This document shows, piece after piece, positions 1 through 9,200 of a stretch of 64,000 nucleotides of DNA (its first letter is position 1; every line of letters begins with the position of its first letter). This DNA comes from Pseudevernia furfuracea. Lineage: Eukaryota > Ascomycota > Lecanoromycetes > Lecanorales > Parmeliaceae. Below the pieces are notes generated by a model. The model saw only the letters and a list, made by a program, of their open reading frames with translations. It did not search any database and was not told the origin of the DNA. The stretch lies in contig JAIUPT010000036.1 in NCBI GenBank assembly GCA_022315425.1, positions 558,001 to 622,000 of the forward strand, read 5' to 3'. The position numbers and the translations under genes are program-made.

Positions 1-413
1 CGTGGAATCGCGCATCAAACCACCAAGGTTGTGCAAACTTTAGATACGAACATTCAACAATAAGGAGATTCGGGGAGACAGCGTCGTTTTCCGACTGTGT
101 GCCTGTGGAGGATTTGTGGGGAATCGGGAAGGGGCTATGCCATAGCCTGCGTAGATTTTGTCTCCTGTGTGTTTCGGTAGCGAAAGCCGAATCGCCAGGC
201 TGATCTGAGTCGGCGCTAAGAGGGAGTCACCAAATGACACCTTGATGCTGGCCTCTTTCCTCGTATCTTGCGATCTCCAGTGCAAACGCAAGCCCGCGCC
301 CCTCATTTTTCCAACATGGTAGATGGAATCCATTTACTTCCAGCCATTCCAGAATTCGCGTTCTACCAAAACAACAATCAGATGCCCGAATCGTACCTTT
401 GCTCTAAGACATT
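1..413. other. 5' flank, no gene seen
   Basis: No open frame here has recognisable domain content. A 97-codon minus-strand frame crosses the stretch but has no family signature and is probably chance. The RapZ-C-like gene begins at its right edge. Confidence 0.4.
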
Positions 414-1157
414 ATGCCTAACGCGGACATGCCTGACAAGAAATTGCCTGTCGCAAAATTCATCGTGAGGCATCCTGGAGGCAACGAAGCGCGCATTCGC
501 CCATGCGTCCATTTCATCACCTTCGGTCGCGACTACGGAAAAACCGAAGTCTTTTTCCCCACTGTCCTGACCCTAGACTTGTGCGAATATCAGCCGCCTC
601 CACAGCACCTCTGTGAAGAGTTTACTGGGCTGGACGACGAGATTCTCGACAGCTTCTTTTCAATCCCTGCGAACGAGTCTAAGTTTCACAAGGCCTTAGC
701 AGAGCTTAGAGAAACGATAAAGCTTAGGCCGCAGAGAGGTTGTGTCGCGTACGTGATTAATTGTACCGCAGGCATGCATAGGAGTGTGTCGATGGCGAGA
801 AGGCTGGCAAGGGAAGTGAGCAAAGTGGATGGCTTCAAAACTGAGTGTCTACACCTAGACCTCGCAAAAGGCATGAATGCACAGGCTAAGAAAGCGGCAA
901 AGGAGGGCGGCACGGAGGTGTCAGAAAACACACCGGCGCGAGGGCGTAGCCGATCAAGGCACAAGACTCATGCAACGACAGGAGCACAAGTGAGCCAAGA
1001 GAAGCCGAGAGAATCGGTGGATGCGGTTTTACCCGCAATAGAAGGACCTCCGCGCAGGAAAGCGATATCATGGGGGACAACGTTACCTATAGGAGAATTG
1101 CACCCTCAACAAGGCGAGATCGCTGGCAGATCAGCTGGTCCATGGGAGAAGGTTTAG
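414..1157 (+). CDS. RapZ C-terminal-domain-like protein
   Basis: Single-exon frame of 247 codons. Residues about 35-60 hold a glycine/aspartate-rich segment (FGRDYGKTE), and residues 115-130 hold the motif NCTAGMHRSV followed by a basic helix. This matches the C-terminal domain of bacterial RapZ/YvcJ, where a GCTGGxHRSV loop binds a phosphate- or nucleotide-sugar-type ligand. The N-terminal P-loop kinase-like half of RapZ is absent, so this is a stand-alone C domain. The tail from about residue 165 is basic and probably disordered. Start is the first ATG; an in-frame ATG five codons later (429) is equally possible. Family assignment rests on the motif and its surroundings; the cellular role in fungi is unknown. 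Confidence 0.7.
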   Translation: MPNADMPDKKLPVAKFIVRHPGGNEARIRPCVHFITFGRDYGKTEVFFPTVLTLDLCEYQPPPQHLCEEFTGLDDEILDSFFSIPANESKFHKALAELRETIKLRPQRGCVAYVINCTAGMHRSVSMARRLAREVSKVDGFKTECLHLDLAKGMNAQAKKAAKEGGTEVSENTPARGRSRSRHKTHATTGAQVSQEKPRESVDAVLPAIEGPPRRKAISWGTTLPIGELHPQQGEIAGRSAGPWEKV

Positions 1158-1849
1158 AGCCGAAGGAGGAGGCTTTCCTCATAAGCAGATGTGACCCGGT
1201 CAGGTTGTCTGGCACTTTGCTTTGGCTACCGAAGTCTCTTGAGCTCCGTGGTCACGTTGTCTTGACTCCATTGATGGCGGATATTGCTAGAAGCCTAGTA
1301 AGACAATATAGCAAGAGTCAAGCATAGAGGGAGAGGGAGGCTAAGCGGGCATCAGGGCGAAATTGGGAGGAAGTAGTATCTAAGTGATCTTTGTGACCAA
1401 AGCTCCTGGAATAGTCATTTTATGTGAGGGGAAATTGTTATGCATACATTCAACATTATTATTTTTACTATATTTTGATAGGAACAGTCAACCTTTTCTG
1501 GTTAACAACCGTAACGGTAGCAACGAATGGTAAGGAGGGAGCTCTTACATGCGACTTTTCCATGGCACCTTCGAAAAAATTGAGTTTGCTTCTATGCATG
1601 ACTTTTGCTACATTCTCTTAACGTCCCCAATAGGCTTTGCCAATATCAGACATTTCGAGACCCATGCTTCTGATTGATATCCAGATAAGCTCTCAACTTC
1701 TATTAGAATCAATCCAGACTACTCGCGAAAGAATGGTCAATAGTTGAAAATGTGATATGACTCACTCCCCTTGGCAGGCCCGGGAATGTAACGCTACTCT
1801 CTTCTTTTACAAGACCCTCCTCACTTCCGCCCTTGACACTTATGGAGTC
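1158..1849. other. Intergenic, nothing recognised
   Basis: Short overlapping frames (1070-1327, 1424-1621) have no domain signature. AT-rich sequence around 1430-1500 probably serves as 3' flank for the genes converging from both sides. Confidence 0.4.
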
Positions 1850-2950
1850 CTAGTCTTCAATCTCCACGTCGTCCTCGTCCTCATCCTCGTCCTCACTCTT
1901 GTCTTCAAGGCTGCTCTCACTCGTCACGCTAGATCCCGACAGGCTCCAGCATCCTACATTATCAGCGCAAGATTTGTTTGTACTAGAGTTTAGCTCTGAG
2001 GTGCAAAGCTTGAGCTTTTTGCATCGCAGGGTGTCACATGAGGTATCTAGCCACGCATCTGTAGCAGATCTCTTCCGTACTTCAAGTGCAGATTCGTCCG
2101 AGTCCAGCTGCTGTCCTTCATCCTCACCAAGGCTTATGTCGTCCTCGTCTTCAATTAGGGTGGGTGTAGTTGATTTGTTTAGCGAGACATGATTTATCCC
2201 GTTGGTCCCATTGATCCATTTGTCCAGAAGCGGCCTGCATCCTGCACTAACCCTAGAGATAGACATCTTGCCCCATTGCTCGATTTCCTGTTGTTCAGCA
2301 CGCCGTTTACAAACAAGGCTTCTGACGTGACGGCCGACTCTCTCATAAGGCTTGCCTGTCTCCACCTGCAGTGTGTCCTGCACCATGCACCAGAAGCCCG
2401 AAATGTGTCCCAAAGCAACCACATCTTTCAAGTTGACGCATATCTGAAGTAGGCTAATTTCGTCCTTGGGCTGGTAAAACAGTGGGCTTCGCCTAGATTT
2501 TGGCACATTGTCTTTCGTTTTCACCTGTTCTTTCATGCGCCCGATTGGCGCTGGTCCTGACAATTCGTTCTGGGAAGTCGATGCCTTTGAATTCAACACG
2601 CAAGATCTTGTAATACGCGTTCCAGCAGATTCTTCAATAGTCAGTCCTGACTTCTTGTCATTTTGAGAAGCCGATACTCTTGGGTGTGGTAGACGAAGTC
2701 TTGTATCGTGTTTTGGTTTGACTTCTTGGACATGGAGTGTTGGCTTCTCTTTCGTTTTCACGCTTCGCGCTGGTCCTGGCGATTCGTTCTGGGAAGCCGA
2801 TGCCTTTAGGTTCAACACGCGAGATCTTGTGAGGCGTTTTCCAGCAGATACTTCAACAGCCAGTGTTGGAACTCTGACCATCATGCCCGTAGGCGCCCTC
2901 TTAAGGTCCTCATTACCATAAATGTCATGCATACATCGACGCTGTAGCAT
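1850..2950 (-). CDS. Hypothetical protein with internal repeats and acidic tail
   Basis: A 366-codon frame of unrecognised family. An imperfect repeat of about 27 residues occurs near residues 35-61 and again near 111-137 (SAGxRxTRSxVLN core followed by a KAS.SQNE.. segment), with a partial SASQN copy between. The C-terminus ends in a long Asp/Glu run (SEDEDEDEDDVEIED), typical of nuclear or chromatin-associated proteins. The central part (residues 165-235) looks globular, with Trp and Cys. The first 20 codons lie inside a duplicated segment whose other copy sits just downstream of the neighbouring SAP protein, where the second codon after ATG is a stop. The true N-terminus is therefore uncertain. 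Confidence 0.5.
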   Translation of the reverse strand: MLQRRCMHDIYGNEDLKRAPTGMMVRVPTLAVEVSAGKRLTRSRVLNLKASASQNESPGPARSVKTKEKPTLHVQEVKPKHDTRLRLPHPRVSASQNDKKSGLTIEESAGTRITRSCVLNSKASTSQNELSGPAPIGRMKEQVKTKDNVPKSRRSPLFYQPKDEISLLQICVNLKDVVALGHISGFWCMVQDTLQVETGKPYERVGRHVRSLVCKRRAEQQEIEQWGKMSISRVSAGCRPLLDKWINGTNGINHVSLNKSTTPTLIEDEDDISLGEDEGQQLDSDESALEVRKRSATDAWLDTSCDTLRCKKLKLCTSELNSSTNKSCADNVGCWSLSGSSVTSESSLEDKSEDEDEDEDDVEIED

Positions 2951-3268
2951 GAGTCAGCTTAGTCTAGTCAGATTTAGATACACTGCAGACCCTTCTTCTG
3001 CGGCAATGACCGCACGCTTTGATTCGGGGATTAGTCGATAATATAGGTTTCATCGGTTGTGGACCGCACGCTTTGATTCGGGAATTAGTCGATAATATAG
3101 GTTTCATCGATTTTGTTTCAAGCTCATTGCCATGCATATCATGTATACATCGGCGCTATAGCATGAGTCAGCTGAGTTAATTCAGATTGTAGGTATACTA
3201 CAAACCTTTGATTTGCGGCAATAAATGCACGCTTTATGTCTGGGTTTAGTTGACAGCATTGGTTTCAT
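2905..3268. repeat. Local duplication of about 150 bp with a 54-bp tandem unit
   Basis: Two diverged direct copies occupy about 2905-3053 and 3120-3268. Both contain a CGCTxTAGCATGAGTCAGCT core and a GCACGCTTTxxTxxGGxxTTAGT core. A 54-bp unit (18 codons) inside the left copy is repeated once more, nearly identically, at 3009-3062 and 3063-3116. Read on the minus strand, each copy encodes a version of the C-terminal tail of the SAP protein, MKPxLSTxPRxKACxxCR then xxxVCS. Confidence 0.8.
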
Positions 3269-4555
3269 CGGTTTGAATTCAACACATGTCTTGTGTTTTG
3301 AAGGTGCCACGATTTCGGTCATCTTCTCTTCAATTTCTGCTGTCTCTGTTGTCGAGGCTAATTCGTCATTCACTGTCGATACAAGCGGCCTTTCTTTAAG
3401 CATTTCTCGACTGGCCTTGATTTTCAGAATCGAAAGAGCTTCGTTAGAAACTCTCACAGGGCGGAGTCTACGCCCGGCAGCCTCTTCCCTGCTTTCCCTT
3501 TTATCATGGGCTTTCAAGCGGTCCTTGATTGATGAAACCGTACCATGAGATGGGATAAAGCGGCGGACGCAAAGTCCACGAACTTTTTCCGGATCCAACG
3601 TATCGTAATTCTCCGCTGTCCTCGGCTTGGCTTGGAATGCGTCGTCTTGTTCCAGGCGCTTGACAAGATCAGCGTTTGGACCATGGCAGACGAGGCCACG
3701 CGCTTTGAGCTCTTCTCTCATGGCACTCTGAGCCATGTTCTTGTAGCGTATGTGGGATTCTTTGTTCGGTCTTTCTTTGACGCAACCCTTGCGCGTGTCT
3801 TTTCTCGGCTCTACGTCACATATCGGAGTTGTAGGCTCAGTAATATTCTGCGGAGCACATTCGGAGATTGAATTCGCAATAGGTAGTTGAAACAAAGGTA
3901 CGAAAGGCGAAGAAGCAGTAGTTGCAGGCGAGAGAATTTTCGGGATAGCGGGTCGTGGCGCATTAGCAGCAGGTTGCACGTCGTTGTTGACGTTAGGGTG
4001 AGAAGTAGCAGCTGGCGGTGGCAGCTTTTTAGTGACCCGGGGTCGAGGAGCGGTTTCTGTAGGTGGTGGGTTTTTAGGAACATCGGGTCGAGGGCCAGCA
4101 GCTGGGAGAGGGTGGACGATAGGGACGTTCGCTCGAGGTGCATTGGCTGTAGCGAATACGTTCCTAGAGGTATAGGCCGCAGGGGTAGGAGCTGTGGCCG
4201 TAAGGTCTCTGGAGATGCATGGTCGAGGCGCAATAGCCCGTGGTTCCTTGTATGTTTGAGAATGGAGAGGGGGTGGCGGTGGTGGCGGCCTCGGGATGTA
4301 TTGAGGATACACAAGAGCCCGTGGTTCCTTGTATGTTTGGAAATGGAGAGGGGGTGGCGGTGGTGTCGGCCTCGCGAAGTATTGAGGCCACGCAAAAGCC
4401 CGTGGTTCCTTGTATGTTTGGAAATGGAGAGGGGGGGGCGGTGGTAAGTATTGAGGATAGGTAAGATAGTGATGCTGAGGGTGGTAAGTAGGGTATTGCA
4501 CGCTTCTTCGACAGTCTGCCATGAGTCCGTCAAGATATTTGTTGTAGTCTGTCAT
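3182..4555 (-). CDS. Proline-rich SAP-domain protein
   Basis: A 457-codon frame. Residues 36-110 carry three copies of a 27-residue proline-rich unit (PPPPPLHFQTYKEPRA core). Residues 110-230 are Pro/Ala-rich with repeated NAPRPxxPK-type motifs. Residues 271-304 match a SAP (SAF/Acinus/PIAS) DNA/RNA-binding helix-extended-helix, with the AMREELKARGLxxxG pattern; residues 317-350 look like a second, weaker SAP unit. The C-terminus has three cysteines (C443-x2-C446-x5-C452) in a basic setting, resembling half a zinc cluster; this tail is duplicated downstream. The domain mix suggests a nuclear nucleic-acid-binding protein. No intron is needed. SAP assignment is fairly firm, function inferred. 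Confidence 0.65.
   Translation of the reverse strand: MTDYNKYLDGLMADCRRSVQYPTYHPQHHYLTYPQYLPPPPPLHFQTYKEPRAFAWPQYFARPTPPPPPLHFQTYKEPRALVYPQYIPRPPPPPPPLHSQTYKEPRAIAPRPCISRDLTATAPTPAAYTSRNVFATANAPRANVPIVHPLPAAGPRPDVPKNPPPTETAPRPRVTKKLPPPAATSHPNVNNDVQPAANAPRPAIPKILSPATTASSPFVPLFQLPIANSISECAPQNITEPTTPICDVEPRKDTRKGCVKERPNKESHIRYKNMAQSAMREELKARGLVCHGPNADLVKRLEQDDAFQAKPRTAENYDTLDPEKVRGLCVRRFIPSHGTVSSIKDRLKAHDKRESREEAAGRRLRPVRVSNEALSILKIKASREMLKERPLVSTVNDELASTTETAEIEEKMTEIVAPSKHKTCVEFKPMKPMLSTKPRHKACIYCRKSKVCSIPTI
4237..4479. repeat. 81-bp in-frame tandem repeat, three copies
   Basis: Copies begin at 4237, 4318 and 4399, each starting CCCGTGGTTCCTTGTATGTT. The period of 81 bp is 27 codons, so copy number can change without breaking the SAP-protein frame. 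The third copy is shortened at its far end. Confidence 0.9.
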
Positions 4556-5223
4556 GGTCTGCTGCGACGCGGGGGGAAAGAGACACGAACATTCCTCTTG
4601 GCGCTGACGTAAGTAATTCTTCGAGCGGTCGAGCCTTGCCTTACTTTAGAAGATTCCTCGGAGTCGGTAGATTTCTCTTTTCAACCACAACATAACGATC
4701 AGCATAAAATCGCACGAGGAGTCACAGAGCCTCAGAGTCTTCTTAAGAAGTTAGTATTTCACTGTGAACAGGAAAGGACTTCCGCTATTTGTGAAAGATC
4801 TATTCTGGAGACCTCCTACTCAGTCGAACCGCGATAGTAATTGTCTCTTTCAAGATTCAAGAAGACATTATTGAACCTAATAAGAATAGTAGCGGAGGCA
4901 CAGCCATCTGAGTCTCTTAATTCATAGACTGTCACTGTAGCCGTCGCACCTTGTCTCACCTTTTTATTCTGGTTTCGAGCCGCCTGTCGCATTTGACATC
5001 TGAGACAGACGGCATGACGAGAGCCTCTCCACAACACAGGAGAAAGCGAAGTCTCTATTAATACTTTCATGTTTCTAAAGTTACAAGCGGTGGGTTCAGA
5101 AACCATTATGTCTATGCTATCCTGTCCTTGCTCGAACTATGCTCTCAAGTACAAATATGCTTAGGCCTGCCTTCAAATTTCATGCTGCTACGCGTTTCCC
5201 CCTTTACCACTTTGTTTTTCATC
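4556..5223. other. Intergenic between divergent genes
   Basis: A 96-codon minus-strand frame at 4816-5106 has no recognisable family and is left uncalled. The stretch probably holds the promoters of the SAP gene (leftward) and the GH55 pseudogene (rightward). No TATA element stands out. Confidence 0.4.
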
Positions 5224-8033
5224 ATGCATTTCGCGTTGACGAGCCTATCTTTGCTTTTTCTTTGTCTCTGTTCTAATGCCAACGCTCAATGGAATGCCAT
5301 GGGCAACTCTCCTCCCCGCTCTCAGGTATCCACTGTTTTCAACGATAGCACCACGACCACCTCTTTTTGGTTGGAAGGTGTTGTGCACCAAGGAGTGGCA
5401 GCTTTCCGCAAGAATTCCACGTACCAGGTATTTCGCAACGTGAAGGACTTTGGGGCCAAGGGTTTGCATCTATGGTTGCTAGACTTGGTAAAACACCTGC
5501 TGATAGACTTAAAGGGAATGGCGTCAGCGACGACACTGTAGCGATCAACCTAGCCATCAGTAGCGGTAATAGATGTGGGCCTAAATCGTGCCAATCTTCG
5601 ACAACAAGCCCCGCTGTCGTATACTTCCCTGCCGGGACTTATAGCATTTCGGCTTCGATCGTCGACTACTATTACACGCAGATCATCGGGAATCCGAATG
5701 ACCTACCTACCATCAAAGCTACTTCAAATTTCACGGCATTTGCGCTGATTGATGGTGATCAGTATCAGCCGGGGAATGCCGCTAATCCCGCTGGAAGTTT
5801 GGGTTTCAATTCTACCAATGTCTTCTACAGGCAAATCAGAAACTTGGTACTCGATATAACTAGTGCCGCTTCTAATGTCAGTGTCAACGGCATTCATTGG
5901 CCGACAGCCCAAGCCACGAGTTTGCAAAACATCGTCTTCCGTCTCAGTGATGCACCAGGGACGCAGCATCAAGGCCTTGTCATTGAAGCCGGTAAGTTTG
6001 AAAGTTTATTTGATTCTTGACTCCTGAGATGTGATATAGGATCTGGCGGCTTCATGAGCGATCTTGTCTTCTATGGTGGCCTTGCCGGTGCTTTTATGGG
6101 AAACTAGCAATTTACCTCACGAAATCTCTCGTTCTACAACTCCGTACAGGCAATCAACCAGATCTTTGACTGGGGTAGGTCATATGCATTTGAATTCACC
6201 ACAATTATTGACGAAACCTAGGCTGGACCTATAAATCCATCACAATTAGCAATTGCAGTGTCGGCTTTAACATGACCTCCGGCCGCTCATCGTCGCAGGC
6301 TGTTGGGTCAGTCACCGTCATTGATAGCACTATAGCCGATACTCCAATCGGTATTCTGACGTCTCATGGTTCTGATATTTCGGCTTTCTCGAATGGAAGC
6401 TTGATATTGGAAAATGTCTACTTCAAGAACGTGCATACTGCTGTCCAAGGGCCCAACAATGCAACAGCCCTTGCTGGGACATCGGGCTCGATGGAAGTGG
6501 CAGCATGGGGTCAAGGTCACCAGTACTCCCCCACTGGACCGGCTAGCTTTCAAGGAACTATCCCGGAATTCTTCAGGCCAAAAGGTTTGAGTTCTGGCAA
6601 CGCCTACTACCAGCGCTCTAAACCTAGCTACGCGAAGATACCCGTGTCGCAATTCTTGAGCACGCGTACATTTGAGGCCAAGGGCAATGGCATCGCTGAT
6701 GATACGGCTGCTGTACAGAAGGCCATCAACGCAGCCTCTTTGAGTGGAAAAATTGTCTTTTTCGATGCCGGTACATATCGAGTTACGAAAACGGTCCAGG
6801 TGCCGAGGAATTCTAAGTTGGTAGGCGAAAGCTACTCAGTTATTATGTCTACTGTTGTAGTGGGCCATTTTTTGCAGACATGAATCATCCGAAACCTGTA
6901 GTACAGGTCGGGCAGCCTGGCGAGGTCGGTAACGTGGAATGGTCGGACATGATTATCTCTACACAAAGATCGCAAGCGGGTGCTGTGCTTATTGAATGGA
7001 ACTTGGCCAGTCTCGGAGATAAGTCGGGCATGTGGGATGTTCACACCAGAATCGGTGGTTTTGCAGGGTCAAATCTGCAAAATGCCGACTGTCCTGCTTC
7101 CGTCAACAGCGATGCCCCCTCCAACTCCAACGTAATTACCTCTAACACTACAGTCGCGACATCTTGGGGATCGCCCTTTCAAAACTCATCCACGGCTGGC
7201 TGGAGTACCACCTCTCCGTCATTGGCACATACCAACGGCTCAAACGCTTCGTCGACCTGCGTGGGAGCATTTATGTCATTGCATATTACAGAGACGGCAA
7301 CAGGACTGTATATGGAAAATGTCTGGCTCTGGACTGCAGACCATGACCTCGACTCCAGCCTACCAAAATATGCAGACACGAACATCACTGTCTACGCAGG
7401 GCGCGGCCTGTACATTGAAAGTCAGAAGGGTAACATTTGGCTGTGAGTTCGGTCATCCCCGGTCTCGGTTCATTCCTGACATTGCGCAGTGTTGGCACAG
7501 CGGTTGAGCATCACTCGCTCTACCAGTACCAATTGGTGAACACAAAGGACATCTTCATGGGCCAGATCCAAACAGAGACCCCCTACTATCAGCCATCCGC
7601 AGGCTCACAACAGCCCTTTCCGCCGATTGAGAGTCTCAATGACCCTAGCATCAAGCTCTGCCAAAACCATCCGGAAAAATGCGATGCTTGGGGTCTGCGC
7701 ATAGTTGATTCAAGCAACATCAACATCTACGGAGCAGGCTTGTACAGCTTCTACAACAATTACAATACCTGTGAGTATCCCATTTTCTCCCCAGCATGCA
7801 AGCATCATCGAGGCTGATGGAAGTCCAAAGCGTGCTCCGTTCCAGGCAACGGGGAGACTTGTCAGTACAGCGTGTTGAGCATCGAGGGTGAGCAGACGAG
7901 TAATGTGAACATTTACAATCTGAACACGATTGGAGCGGAGAGTATGATATTGAGAGACCAAGTCAGTCTCGCGAATTACAGCGATAACGTGGATGTCTTC
8001 CCCGATACCATTACTGTTTTTAGACTTGATTAG
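5224..8033 (+). pseudogene. GH55 exo-beta-1,3-glucanase pseudogene
   Basis: The encoded protein would be a secreted glucan 1,3-beta-glucosidase of family GH55 with two pectate-lyase-like beta-helix halves. It begins with a signal peptide (MHFALTSLSLLFLCLC..). Both half-domain starts are visible: VKDFGAKGNGVSDDT and TFEAKGNGIADDT. Five introns keep frame: 5462-5514, 5992-6039, 6175-6221, 7443-7489 and 7771-7830. Two lesions remain. A TAG at 6105-6107 lies where the paralogue at 46.1-48.6 kb reads Gln (GNQQFT). A one-base loss near 6847-6870 shifts the frame from the 6272 reading to the 6880 reading, just before the VVQVGQPGE motif. The C-terminus up to TAG at 8031-8033 is otherwise well preserved, so decay looks recent. 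Sequencing error could explain one lesion, less easily both. Confidence 0.85.
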
Positions 8034-9200
8034 GTTCAAGGGAGATTTTCCTCGATTGTGACGCTACATAAGATGATGGGTCAAAAGACAGAGATAGACG
8101 AAATATGAATAGTTTCAAGTCCAATTGCCGCGAAATCGCAATCGGGCAATGTTTCACACAGATGGCTGTACGAGTACCAAGCCCTAAAGCATCAACATAG
8201 TAATTCCCTGACCGTGAACAACATTCTTCCTAGGGAGGAAGTCCTAAAATCGGCACAAGGATACAACAACCGAACTTCTCGTACATCCAACCCTCTTCAC
8301 TCGTCCTCTCAACCCTTCAAAGACACACCATAGGTCCCGCATCCCACATACCGCTCGCCCTACACCGCTTTTACCCCCCCCCCTCGCCCCCTCGTCACCA
8401 CACCCCCCATTCAACTCCATTTCACACGCCACCCAAATCCTCCAAACAAACAACTCAAACCCATGCCCACCACCCCACCCAAGACCCTACTCCTCAAACC
8501 CCGCTCCCCGACCGGACCCTTCTGCCCCACCACCCCACCCGTCACCAATCGCAGCGATGCATACCTCTATCACCCCACGAAGCTCGAAGCTCAAAGACCA
8601 CGCAGGCCGAGCCCAGCTGCGTGAGGTGCTAGGAAGGAGGGCAGAAAGGTGGGGATGGGGATGGGGCATTTGGAGAGAGAGAGGGGGAGGGAGGGAGGGT
8701 TCCGAGGACGAACGGAAATGGCGGGCGTTTTGGACGTCTGGATTGTTGTTTCACAATGGGTTCTGATGAATTAAAGGCGTAAGAGATCGCGCCGCTGATT
8801 CGATACTCATGGTCACGGTGACTGAGGAATATGCTACAAATGATAGATGCTGGGCTGATGAAGACATTAAGGTACAAGAAGACATACCACTAAGCTGCAG
8901 TGTATACACAAAGAGTCAGAAGGCCCATATTCATACAAAACAAAAGAATATAGACATTGTGTGCCAAACAAACTATAGGCATGATCGAACCAGCAAAAGA
9001 AGCAGGACTATTCTGTACATAGATAAAAATACCAAAAACAAACTGCATGGCCGCAAGCATGAGTCAAACTCAGTAATTAGCAGACGGATCGCCCGCAACG
9101 GGCACAAGCGTACTCTTCACGACGCTGCCTGGGGGCGCATAGCCTATACGTGACTTCATATCAGCAAATCTTCCAATACCATTTCAATCTTGAGGCAGTA
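8034..9200. other. Intergenic with strand-asymmetric low complexity
   Basis: Pyrimidine-rich sequence at 8270-8550 (long C runs near 8376) is followed by purine-rich sequence at 8630-8700. Frames crossing it are compositional artefacts. No gene is supported. Confidence 0.5.
8649..8699 (+). other. G-quadruplex-prone purine tract
   Basis: Three GGGG runs separated by AT lie at 8651-8666, and a G5-A-G3-A-G3-A-G3 run lies at 8683-8699. The second fits the standard G4 pattern of four G3+ runs with one-base loops. Confidence 0.6.

Noticed and set aside
3887..4447. 186-codon plus-strand frame and a 240-codon minus-strand frame over the same repeats
   Set aside because: Both are other-frame readings of the proline-rich repeats in the SAP gene; the 27-codon periodicity keeps every frame open.
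4816..5106. 96-codon minus-strand frame with CLRCQMRQ
   Set aside because: The cysteine pair suggested a zinc motif, but nothing else fits and no partner exon was found.
5224..8033. Repeat-induced point mutation as the proven cause of GH55 inactivation
   Set aside because: Only one C-to-T-compatible site is evident and the second lesion is an indel; no RIP index could be computed.
8244..8877. Several short frames in the polypyrimidine/polypurine spacer
   Set aside because: Compositional artefacts: homopolymer-like Pro, Gly and Arg runs on both strands.
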